From Trichostrongylus colubriformis (taxonomy: Eukaryota; Nematoda; Chromadorea; Rhabditida; Trichostrongylidae), in contig OZ022257.1 in NCBI GenBank assembly GCA_963978905.1, positions 50,176,873 through 50,240,872 on the forward strand: a stretch of DNA of 64,000 bases. The letters run 5' to 3'. The position numbers and the translations under genes were made by a program. The notes under the pieces are model-generated. The model saw only the letters and a list, made by a program, of their open reading frames with translations, was not told where the DNA came from and did no database searches. Below are positions 33,601 through 43,000 of the stretch, in pieces (within the stretch, counting starts at the first letter, position 1; the number at the start of each line of letters is the position of its first letter).

Positions 33601-35630
33601 TCAAAACTAATCGGCACAGCATCTCTGCTCCACTAAAATGCTGAACGTGCCCAAAGCCAATATCCAATCCACTGCACACGAAATGAGCAGTTCGAAAAGC
33701 CAAGGCGATTCAGGCCTGCGCTGACTTTGTAACCTGGTTTTCAAGCTGTGGGAGTACCGTTACGTCTAAAAATCACGTTACGGCGTCGCACTTGCGTCGC
33801 CATCATTACGACTTGCCGCAGTTGGTTGTAGTCCCGCTCAGGATGCATTGGGCTTTAACCGTGAGAAAACTTTTAAGATTGCAGGTTGGAAGCTTCGGAA
33901 GTTCGCTATGTTGTTGTTGTTGCTGTTTCAACAGGCAAAACTACAAACAACTCGCACTCGTCGCGCCGCTCGCCGCGGGCGGCCGCGCGATATTCAGACG
34001 TAACGGTACACACCCAGCTCATGTGGAGTCATGAGCCGTAGCAACAGATACTTGTTGATGGCTCAATGATTCAAGATGACCTGGCGCAGTAGAAGCAGTG
34101 TGAGAAATGGAGGTTGCATGCAAGCATTGCTATCCAAGTTCACCCAACGCTTGAGTTCTTTTTTGGTTTTATTATCCTATCTTTACTATGTGTTTATTAT
34201 CCTTTCGGCTTTTGTTTCGTTTTGCGGTCCATGGGATCGCCACAGATGTTGTAGGATCTAGCTCAAGCGTTGTCGGGTGCCAGAACTGTCCAAATAGGTC
34301 ATCGCGCTATGAGAATTGCGACGCGAGTGTCAAGTAGCTCGCTGGTCCCATTGTGAACTGGCCACGCGCTAGGAGATGTGGTCACCAGGGGGTGTGGCGA
34401 GTGTTCCGATAGATAGTCCAGGGCTGTCGCTTTGAGTGGGGTTGGCTCTCATGACCATCGACTTGCTACTGATTTCAAGATCTTTGCTACATGGCTAGTT
34501 TACTTGAGATAAAGATAAAAACCGCAGAGTGAAGACGAGATTTTAGGAGTTACATAAATATGAAAAAACTGGATTTATATAATATTAATGGGTAAAGGGA
34601 TGTTCTCGGCAATTTAAGTTCTCCTGTTTCCCACAAATTCGTGCTATATTTGTTTAGTAAGGGTCCCATGCAAAACACGAATAGACAAGAATGCAAGTGC
34701 GATGGAGCTCCTCAAAGTGACGGACGAGGGGGTGGAGCGTCCCGATGGGTTTGGACGCGGAGATGTGGCTGGAATTCGAAAGAATCGCTCTCTTTCCTGA
34801 TTTTGCATTTCTGCTTTGGAATGAAGAGGATTTCCAGTCTTTTCGTGTTGCTGTTCATGTACGGTATCTAGTGGAGTGATTGTAAGAGGAGTTAGAATCA
34901 TGGAATTTCCCTGGACAATCCTTTGAGCTGGAACACCTTTCTTCAAATACAATTTATGATTGGAAGCAACTAGGATGTATAGAATAGGTGGAAGCTGGTT
35001 ACTGTAACAGCTAGTGGTATAAAGTCTCACTCCGATGGGAATATGAATTTTATCTTTCCCACAGTGTAATGCCCGTCACCCATCACTGGTGACCTGAGCT
35101 GTCGGAACACGGAACTTTGCACGTCACCCCGGTCGCCATCTCGTTGTGTGATCTGACCTAGATGGACAGTACTTTACGCACACCTAGTGAGAGTACCTGT
35201 CGCTTGACGCCGCTTTACAGCCGCTGTTTCAGTTCCATGCTCTCGTATGTAACTTCTGTTATATACTCGCAAAATTCCGAACAAATTCCTCATGGAAACT
35301 ACTTAAAATGATTGCTACCAGTATACTTTCTAAAAACCCCCAAATCACGATGAGACTATTGATTGCGTGGTGCAAAATAGAGCAAAATAGAGCAGAAATA
35401 ATTAGTGCCATCTGCCAAGTATAAACGCCTATCCTTTGCGCAATTGTCGCAAACCGCACATTACCACTTGATGCCCCTTTTTTTTTACTTTCAGAGAAGA
35501 AAATGCAACGGTCAAGCCGGAAGAAAAACCAGCAAAGAAAACCAAGTCAGGCTCTACAGCTTTCACAATGCCAATGGTGATGGTCGTCGGCGGTTTGACG
35601 ACGATAGTTGCTTCTTTGATGCACTTTTAG
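21539..35630 (+). CDS. Secreted Ly-6/uPAR three-finger protein, probably GPI-anchored
   Basis: Exons: 21539-21683, 24806-24899, 30492-30637, 32644-32817 and 35495-35630. Residues 1-17 form a signal peptide. The mature part starts LTCTYC and has ten cysteines (22, 25, 37, 41, 46, 62, 78, 87, 89, 95), ending CACTNKDRCN, the hallmark C-x-C-x5-C-N of an LU (Ly-6/uPAR) domain. Sequons are at N36 and N55, and another (NAT) lies near the C-terminus. A Ser/Thr- and Gln-rich stalk follows. The last exon ends in a lysine-rich stretch, SGS, and about 20 hydrophobic residues with no cytoplasmic tail, as in GPI-anchored proteins. Phases agree at junctions 1-2, 2-3 and 4-5, but exon 3 leaves phase 1 and exon 4 enters phase 2, so one small exon is probably missing. 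Nematode ODR-2/HOT proteins have this layout; membership is inference. Expected role: cell-surface modulator, often neuronal. Confidence 0.78.
22221..23590. mobile_element. TIR element of about 1.37 kb in intron 1 of the Ly-6 gene
   Basis: The left end CTAAAATCCCGTAGATAAGA and the right end TCTTATCTATGGGATTTTAG are inverted repeats of about 22 bases. The left end carries a second direct copy of GATAAGAGCG immediately inside. No transposase ORF was recognised, so it looks non-autonomous. A clear target duplication was not seen. Confidence 0.6.
24671..24775 (-). CDS. Candidate minus-strand exon inside Ly-6 intron 1
   Basis: A 34-codon ORF containing HESDLADATQDAIAAWVTGE ends at a strong donor (TCAG|GTGAGT, phase 1). 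The acceptor (CATAG) is weak. It lies only 30 bases from Ly-6 exon 2 on the opposite strand. It could belong to gene B or another nested gene, but no partner exon was found. Confidence 0.3.
24806..24899 (+). CDS. Ly-6 gene exon 2
   Basis: TTTTCAG acceptor, 30 codons with the NGT sequon and two cysteines (GC and AACY), ending ACAG|GTACTG in phase 2. Confidence 0.85.
25507..26007. mobile_element. Tc1-type MITE, family T1, copy 1
   Basis: CAGTAGCGGTCAAAAATATA at the left and its complement at the right, flanked by TA (25505-25506 and 26008-26009). It is 501 bases long with long imperfect inverted arms and no ORF. Related copies are at 50461-50962 and, truncated, 48150-48245. Confidence 0.85.
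26400..27900 (-). pseudogene. Decayed protein-coding remnant, identity uncertain
   Basis: On the minus strand several protein-like blocks follow one another with intervening stops and frame changes. One frame from about 27680 to 27256 is readable for more than 130 codons apart from two stops. Further blocks lie at about 27165-26985 (containing AEAFGVPMKPLGPW) and 26827-26549, the latter with regularly spaced cysteines. The pieces are Cys-rich and look like an extracellular or glycoprotein-type sequence, possibly from an LTR retroelement, but no diagnostic motif was recognised. It sits in intron 2 of the Ly-6 gene on the opposite strand. A processed or decayed host gene is equally possible. 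Confidence 0.35.
27913..27963. repeat. Perfect 23-bp hairpin with 5-base loop
   Basis: ATGTGGTGTGTTCTCTTCTC plus AAT, loop CAAAA, then the exact complement. No second copy is in the window. Confidence 0.9.
28250..30490. other. Rest of Ly-6 intron 2
   Basis: Unique-looking AT-rich sequence with a GC-rich patch at 28300-28440 and another at 29660-29850 (a 128-codon ORF there has no domain or splice support). At 30090-30260 there is a half copy of MITE P1, recognisable by 'GCGGGAAACTTTGCATGTG'. No exon was seen. Confidence 0.4.
30492..30637 (+). CDS. Ly-6 gene exon 3
   Basis: TTTTTCAG acceptor; it encodes the C-terminal LU signature CACTNKDRCNDP followed by about 30 residues ending GGGSPF. Donor G|GTAAAG, phase 1. 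Confidence 0.85.
30810..31305. mobile_element. Tc1-type MITE, family T2
   Basis: CAGTAGCGCTCAAAAGTATT at the left and AGACTTTTGAGCGCTACTG at the right, flanked by TA (30808-30809, 31306-31307). Outside the termini the arms are only weakly complementary, unlike family T1. It lies in Ly-6 intron 3 and has no transposase. Confidence 0.8.
31620..31793. mobile_element. GCCGCG-type palindromic MITE
   Basis: GGCCGCGTTCATACTCAGCG at the left end mirrors 'CGCAAAGTATGAACGCG' at the right. The interior is a GC-rich run of CAGCGAGGCAGTGTGGCACG-like units. Related copies are at 1096-1220 and 38981-39152, with a half copy at 37393-37460. Confidence 0.7.
32644..32817 (+). CDS. Ly-6 gene exon 4, stalk
   Basis: CCTTTCAG acceptor and CCGAG|GTTTGT donor. 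It encodes 57 codons of a Ser/Thr/Met/Asp-rich stalk with a Gln run (PQQQQ). Entry phase 2 does not match exon 3, but exit phase 2 matches exon 5 exactly. The opposite strand also has a long ORF, which lacks splice support. Confidence 0.6.
32895..33325. mobile_element. Palindromic MITE family P1, complete copy
   Basis: An imperfect palindrome of about 430 bases: the left arm 'GCATGCAAAGTTTCACGCG' is mirrored by 'CGCGTGAAACTTTGCATGC' on the right, with outer ends around TTGTCCACGGGAAAATTAG / TTTTTCCGTGGGTGATTCC. The interior is GC-rich. It lies in Ly-6 intron 4. Confidence 0.8.
33775..34005. mobile_element. MITE family E, copy 2
   Basis: Bounded by 'ACGTTACGGCGTCGCA' at the left and 'GACGTAACGGT' at the right. 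It is an inverted relative of 2075-2290 with a shared GATTGCAGGTTGGAAGCTTC block. The adjacent 34285-34390 sequence repeats, inverted, the flank of MITE D at 5950-6025. Confidence 0.6.
34630..34770. repeat. Half copy of MITE P1
   Basis: It carries 'GTTTAGTAAGGGTCCCATGC', 'GGAGCTCCTCAAAGTGACGG' and a GC-rich core, equivalent to one arm of P1. Confidence 0.6.
35495..35630 (+). CDS. Ly-6 gene terminal exon
   Basis: TACTTTCAG acceptor, entry phase 2. It encodes EENATVKPEEKPAKKTK, then SGS and a hydrophobic tail (MVMVVGGLTTIVASLMHF) ending at TAG. The tail length and the absence of charged residues after it fit a GPI-anchor signal. Confidence 0.8.
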
Positions 35631-35706
35631 TGGGTCCTGTCGTTCACAAAGATTAAAGATTCTTTTATTATTTATCAGTTCTTCGGATGACATATTTGTA
35701 ACTGGG

Positions 35707-35722
35707 AATAAAAGTAAATAAA
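35707..35722 (+). terminator. Polyadenylation signals of the Ly-6 gene
   Basis: Two AATAAA hexamers start at 35707 and 35717, about 80 bases after the stop codon, a normal nematode 3' UTR length. Confidence 0.6.
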
Positions 35723-35849
35723 AGCATTATATGCTTTAATGATGACCAACATTCCCTACCCATGCCGCAGACATGATTTCAGCTGGCAATCGCTGTACAC
35801 TGGGAAGTAACTCTGCGTGATTGGGTGTATATCTGGAGGGTTCACAATT

Positions 35850-36285
35850 ACGCACGGAAAACTATCAATAATAGATAACCGATTATCAATTTTCAGTATT
35901 ACCCATATATTTAGGTTGTATTTTCTTAACGAGGACCGTATGCAAAGTTTCACGTTAAAAAGTGAGAGTACGGCTCGAATACAGCTCGTCAAAGTGACGG
36001 CCTGGGGTTCAGTGTAAGTGCCCTCCTCGTCGTCCGCCGCCGTCGGAGACGAGTAGTGGTACTGTTTACGTGACCTTATGTTCCCACTATGCGTCTCTGA
36101 CCGCGGCGGACGACGGGGCGGGGCATTTACTTAGAGGCCTTCCCCTTCCTCCATTTCGAGAAACTGTATCTTAGCCGGACTTTCACTTTTTCGCGTGAAA
36201 CTTTGCATGCAGCCGTCATTGGAAAGATTTGACATAAATATGTATATGAGTAACAGAAAAACTCATTTTTGTGTGCAAGATTCGT
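35850..36285. mobile_element. MITE P1, complete copy between the two convergent genes
   Basis: The left arm 'CGTATGCAAAGTTTCACG' and right arm 'CGCGTGAAACTTTGCATGCA' are complementary, with the GC-rich interior containing mirrored CGTCGTCCGCCGCCGTCGGA. It lies between the Ly-6 3' end and the GPCR 3' end. Confidence 0.8.
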
Positions 36286-36703
36286 TAAAAGGCTTGGAAA
36301 GGTTCTCAGGTCTTGTTCAGATCTTGTCATATGAAAGTGCCGCCTAACACAAGCTCTTGTTAAAGACAGTAGTACCCCAAATTCGGTTGTTAGGGCACCT
36401 CACATTATTATGACATAAAAACTCAAATGTTTTTTGTAAGAGGAGCAAACGTACATGTCACGGATGATCAATTGCAATGGTATATGATACGATGTGATAC
36501 GCAATGATAACCAAATGAAGGGATCGCACTCATCTACAATATTGGAGATCCCCTCACTTACAAATATGATATTTTGAGCGATAATGATCGCATTTCCGGC
36601 AATATCTGAATCTTTCATGATATTTTTTTATGCGATAGCGAAAACTGTGCTTTATTTTGAAAATATGCATAATAATTTTCAATTCAATGTACAAGATTCA
36701 AAT

Positions 36704-36709
36704 TTTATT
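36704..36709 (-). terminator. Polyadenylation signal of the GPCR gene
   Basis: AATAAA on the minus strand about 240 bases beyond the stop codon; no closer canonical signal was seen. Confidence 0.4.
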
Positions 36710-36948
36710 AGTACATACTCATAGTACACAGATACCGCTTTGAGCATTCAGACAATAAAGTATTGCTATTCAGACAACAGTATGTCGAACATACCCAAAC
36801 GCCTATACAAATGACTAAAATATAGGTTGGAAAGTGGCAATCCAGCAATCAGTCAATACGTATGGAATATGTGCGAAAATGGAGAGCAAATCATCGAATC
36901 ATTTAAAGCGACGAGCACCTTTAGGTCATAGAGAACAGAAGAATGGGT

Positions 36949-37072
36949 TTATAGTTGTTGATCTCGTTCTGCTTGAGACACCGCCAAACGTGTAGGTGCA
37001 GTTTCATTAACACCCAATGGAGCATACGGTAATTTTTCTCGTTTCAATGAATTATGGCGTGAAAAAATGGCA
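36949..37072 (-). CDS. GPCR exon 10, C-terminal tail
   Basis: TTTTTCAG acceptor. It encodes a 40-residue cytoplasmic tail starting AIFSRHNSLKREKLPYAPLG and ending RDQQL before TAA. Serines and threonines there could be kinase sites. Confidence 0.9.
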
Positions 37073-40000
37073 CTGAAAAATACAATGAATAGACAGGCTT
37101 TAGTGGTTTAATTGAAACCAGAAGCCGTGTCATAACAAAACTAGAAGTTCAGCATGTATTAGGTCAGCGTGTACCATAATCCCACTTTCTAGCAGCCTAT
37201 TAACTTTGAGCCTGATAGGATACAAAACACTTCAGTACTCATGAAAAGTAATAAAACAACATAGATAGGCCGAATATTTTTGTGTGGTTAAGAGCATTGT
37301 CTGCGCAGCACAAAAAAAATTTGTCGCCTGATCTGTGCTGTGTTCATTCATAACGCTACATTTCTTGACGCCTAATCTGACTCTACATAGTTATGCCGCG
37401 TTTACACTTTGCAGCTGCGTGTCTCCGCGTCTCTGCCTGGGCCACCCTATCTCGTCGCATGAGTCGTCTAAGCTGTGAAATGGTGTACGTCGTTTGGCGC
37501 GGCCCTTGCAGCTAATTTTTCAATGATGAGGAAGCCGTTGTTCACAGTTGAAGGCGTGTCCTTCGCCGTCTGGGCTCTCTCAGATTTGCTCAAGCTTTTT
37601 TAGGGGAGGAGCTTTAGCAGCGCCCCACTGGAAAATTAACTGCAAGGGTAGTCAAACTACCGTCTCCCGCTTCGAAGGATTCGCAATGCGCTCAATTGCA
37701 TTATGAGTGGGTTAAAATATCGTATAAAGTAAAATTACAAGTAAAGTAAAAATAAAATGATGCACTCACGGCATATTTGGCAAAATTGAAAGTAGTGTCT
37801 GTCGATAGCGTGAACATGTACATATGTATACAAGGAATGCCACGTAACAGTTTATCAATGATAACAAATCCAGCACATCAGCTAGCGTCAGATAGACGTA
37901 CGCATGGAATTGTGATGTATAAAGCGCTGAAAGGGAGAAATATTTCCAGTCAAGCACGATAAATTCGAAGAAATATATGCGTGCAGTTTTCAGAAATCCA
38001 CCACCAATAGGGAAGACGGGGCAGCACTCTATTTTGTAGTAAATTTACTGTATTGCACGTTTTTTCCACATGAAACAAATGAAAACATTGTTTCGATGCA
38101 AACCATGAATAAAATACCATAAATAATAATAATAAATAAATAAATACTAGAGCACAAAAAAGTCAAAACAACCTTCGTAACTTAGAAAATGTGTGAATTT
38201 CACTTGAGTTTAAGGGGTAATAAAAGAGTGAAGGATAGAGTTATTGGCGTTAATCAATCCCTTCTTGGGATGCGCCGCACATTCTAGTTCCATTAGAACC
38301 GTGATGACTGGTGAATGTGATGTGGCCTATACAATGACATGCGGTGGCCAGCCGATGTAGAAGTCGATGCTTTTATTCTACCAGACGAGTCTGGTACCAA
38401 TTCACCGACCCCGGAGGAAAGGAAGGCTTGGTTGGCCTGGGCTGGCGTTAATGCGGGATCTGATCCACGCACCATGAGAGTGGGATGTGCGCCACCTGTC
38501 AATACATCAGCTCCGCTTTTAGTTAGCAACTTACCCTGAGGGGTAATTAGCCTCGAAATTGGCTTGTCAAGATCCTTATGCAAGAATGGAAGAATTTCGT
38601 GAAAAACTGCACACCTAACCCAGAACTGCTAATCACGAGCTCATTACTGGACAAGATCTCCCATCATTTTCGCTCACACTGCATTGAAAAAAGTATTTGT
38701 GCTTTCTACGTGGTATCAGATGCATTTGTTTCAATACGGCTGTTCTCACAATAAATTCTCGCGATAATCCATTAAACTTGTCCCTATAAAAAAGAGATAC
38801 CTCAGAAACTTAAGTTCTCTACTCACCCATCACACAAAATGTTTGTGAAATTGGTAACAAAAGTGCTAATCAAGAAAACTCGGCAGAGGAGTGGAAAGAG
38901 AGCGGAGTTCTCAATCATCGTTTTGTAGGAGCACTCGCACGTAACGACATTTCATCCTATTTCCATGGTCACCAGTAAGGCCGCGGTTATACTTTGCGCT
39001 GCCAGCGGCAGGACGTAGCTGCGTGTCTCAGGGTTTCCGCCTAAGCCACCCTGCTTTGCTGCCTACGTCATCTCTACACCTTCCCCGTGCCTACTCTGCC
39101 TCGCTGCCTGTAAACGCAGCCACACTTGCCGGCGCAAAGTATGAACGAGGGTAAGTGAAGGGAAACTAATTGAGTTTGCAATTCATTGACTTTGCATAAG
39201 AACTACAATATCACTATGGGAAACAGGTATAAGGCTGTAGAATTATTTTTATGATTTTTCTTCGAAATTTTTTGAAAACTTTTAGAAAACCCTCTTAAAG
39301 AAAGGGTTTCATGAAGAAGGCACCAAGTACAATTGATCAGTTTATTTGGTTTATTCCAATCTCTGGTCGCGCGATGGAAATGGTATAGTTCAAGGAGGAT
39401 TTTTCATGTTCCTTCGTTTGAAATCCGCGTGGGCCATGAAATTCAAAACCACGATGGATAAATTTTAAATCTTTATCTGTTGTTTTATTTTTGTCTCAAA
39501 CTGGAAGATCACTCTTTTGGATATTTCGCGGTTTCACATATCGAATATAATATCAGTATGAATAACGACATCATTACCAGGAAGTTGAAAAATAATTTTT
39601 GGTGCGAAAGTTTTGGTGTTGCAAAAACTTCCATACAACCAAAAACCCTTGGTTGTATGGAAGTATGGTTGATAAACCAAAAAATGATGGGAAACAACTG
39701 TCTGGTTAAGAATTTTCCGTCCAGTAGTGAACTATATACGTATTTTCCAAATGCAGGCTGAATTCGCATACGCAGCATCAATTAGCCGTTTTTGATGTGC
39801 TGTGGTAAATGATGGAGTTCATAACCATAGCCCACCCAGGTGTTGAGGAAAATGGCAGCTTCAGTACGAATCCCCCTCAACGAGGAATCCAAATACGACC
39901 CCCCTGCTCTCTTTCCATTTTCCTACATCACCTCTACAGTATCAGTAACTATTGGCGGCTTCAAAGTATTACCAAGTTTTTATTAATGCAATTTTTGTGT

Positions 40001-43000
40001 TGATCACTCAAATTCGATCAAATTCACTTACACAACAGGGTCAGCCGATGGCACGTTCCGATTATTATCTAGCAGGGAACATTGCTATCCGCTATTACTA
40101 TCCCATTTCACCCGTCAAATACGACCCCCTATCGAGGTATCTTTGACTACCAGGAAACCCTGTCCATGCACATCCAATACTTAACGTACGAACATTTTCA
40201 AAATTTTCACGTTTGTACGAGGTGCTTCTACAATTTGCACCAAACCTGTCTTTTTTTACATAAAAAGTCGCCCATTTTACAGCGTTCCCTTGGTCAGTGC
40301 TAATGTAGTCAGCGGGGACGGATGGGGGTCCTCTCCAACTAGCGTTTAGCCCAAAAGCTTAGGCAAGAACAGCACCTCTCATCGAGCACAGTGGAGTGCC
40401 CGGCCTGTTGGGCTGTCTTTGCTGCCCCTCCCAACTATGTTAGCCCCTCTTATCACCTTAGCAACGTCTTTCCGCCTTCACTAACGCCGTTATAAGGCTA
40501 CGTGTTATAAAAACGCATTGCCGTGACATACAATGCTCATAAGTCATAAGCTAATAAAACAAGTACAACGTACCGTTCAGCACAGCCATTACACCCTGTG
40601 GCAATTCGGTAACAAGGAAAACGGTGACCATAAATACTAACCTGAAATTCAATGTGCAATACGTTATAAACCATATGATTATGCTGCAACTTACATGTAC
40701 GTGGTGACGTCCCGTTTCCCTTTGTCGTCTCGGATTTTCAGCAACTTCTTTCGCTTCTCCTTATTCTCTTTCATGCGACCAATAAGCGCGATCGTAAACC
40801 AAAACAGTAGAACGCACGGTATTGCCTGAAAATTCGCTGGAAATCGTACACATAGAAATTGAGGAATTTATTAAAACCCCGGAAATCTTTAGCTCTAGGA
40901 AACTCTAGAACTGCATGGCTTAAGACAATTTCTGTTTATCCAGGTTTAAAGAGTGATTCAAGAGTTTTTGTGGTAGATATCCTTAAGAAAAAACAACAGG
41001 AAAAATAGATCACCTTCAGAAATATACCGGTTAACCAGAGATTTCCTTTCATGAGAAAACAATTGTTTTCCAGTACCAAATTCGAGAAACCGATGCTGAA
41101 ATATTTTCATCGTTGTTGAAATTCTCGATATAAATATGATTATATTTTTGTATATAATATCTTATATCGAATATCGATCCTTGATATGCTTGGAGAGATG
41201 GGGGATGCATACATAAACACTGCGTAAAAAACCGCGCAGTAACATCTTGCGATATTTTCTTGGTAGCGCGGGAAACGAAAGTTGTCTGATACTAATCTCT
41301 TTGAAAACCAGTGCGTAAGGTACGTTATGTAACTATGGCTAGTGCAAGGATAGGGATCCGTGGGATAATTCAAGCAGCAGAAAAGAATTGAAATTCGAAC
41401 CCCTGCTGCACAACTGTCACAATTTTTCGGCGGGAAATCAAACCCCCTTGTTTTTTTTTCGAGTTCCATCACTTATATACCTCTGATATAATAGTGCATA
41501 TATCTCCAAGCCTGAATGCATCTAGTTACACTGTGTTTTACTCTAGATGTCGACATTTTCGACATTTTCCACAATACAAATTTCAGTTTACGCGTGACCC
41601 TATCAATTTAATTTTCCGCCGACAGCGATTGTGACATTTGTGCGGCGAGAGTTCAAATTTCAATTCTTTGCTCCTCAAACTGTCCACTTCCATCCATGCG
41701 TCTGAGGACTGTTTACAGAAATTGAATCTCTGAGAGCTGTTTTTCTTGGATTTTTCCATACTGCACGAAAATGTATGAGCAAAGACAGTATGAGAAAGTA
41801 ACCACGTTTTCAAGTACAATGTCTTCAAAAGTTCAAGGCACCTGTACAAGATAAAGCTCTAGTACACTGTAATACCCTCTTAGATAAGATTGACGATTGA
41901 ATACGTAATAAATATGAGTTCATAAAATCAAACGAACCTGTATCGTGTTGTCGTAAAGCCTGTGGTGGAACTCGAACGTCTAGCAATAATTTCATGAGCG
42001 AGTAGAGTAGGAATGCACAATACAAACACGCAGATAGCTATTCCAACCGCAGCGAGACTACAAAAGCACAATATTGTAAACTGGTGTCAGTATCAGAAGG
42101 CACTTCACTTTGGTATTTGAAGAAATCATTCAGAAAAATTCCATTGTTCTAATTCCTTTTGAAATCGCTCTATTAAATATTAGGTGTATGCAGAATAAAT
42201 GGCCGTTTCATGGTAAGCGTTTTTTCGGCGCTGTTTCACAGCTCGAGTCAACCTGAGTATTCCATTTTGTAAGTCATGCTCAGCCCTTTTCAAATCACAC
42301 TCCTTCAGTAGCGACCTTGGGTGACAGGTTTTTTACAGGGGCTAAAATTCAGTATGGAAAGGCACGATTTTCACATTATCATGCTGCATGAGTTTGAACT
42401 GAGTCACTCCGTGGCCGAAGCCAGTTCGAACCTCAGCCGTGTGTGGGGCCAAGAGTCCCCTGCCGAAAGAACCGTGCCTAAAGAACCGGTTTGCGAGGTT
42501 TGCTTTTGGAGACTTTGATCTCCAAGGTGAGCCGCATCAAGGGTACTCACTGTTTGGTGGTGTTGCAAGTGCGTAATCCACTTTAGCCTGCTGCAACCTG
42601 ATCAGACCATCATAGCAGAGTCCTATTGCCGTGATTCGGTTCTGATGTATGAAAAGTTGCAAAAACTGTGGCCGGCGCCGACAAAAAGCAGGGGTACTAT
42701 CCTGCTACAGGATAACGCAAAACACCACACTTCGCAAGTTACCCGGCAAAAACTGATGCAGTAAGGCATCAAGCTTTCCCTCACCCCTTATGCCCCAGAC
42801 CTATCCCCAAGAATTACCCCTTTTTCAGGTTCTCGATGCAAACCTGCGTCAGAAGGAGTTCGCCGATTCGATGCAGGTTGAAAATGCCATTGTTGACTTT
42901 ATGAATTCTCGCAATTCAGAATTTTATCATGATGGCATACTTTCCTAGCCAGATCGTTGGCAAAGCTGTGTAGATTCGAATGCTCTTTATTTCGACAAAT

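Noticed and set aside
36562..36605. Minus-strand segment with TTCAG acceptor and GTAAGT donor encoding a hydrophobic IAGNAIIIAQNIIF, phase-compatible with GPCR exon 8
   Set aside because: It lies beyond the stop exon, and the exon at 37770-37926 supplies a far better TM7 in the same phase.
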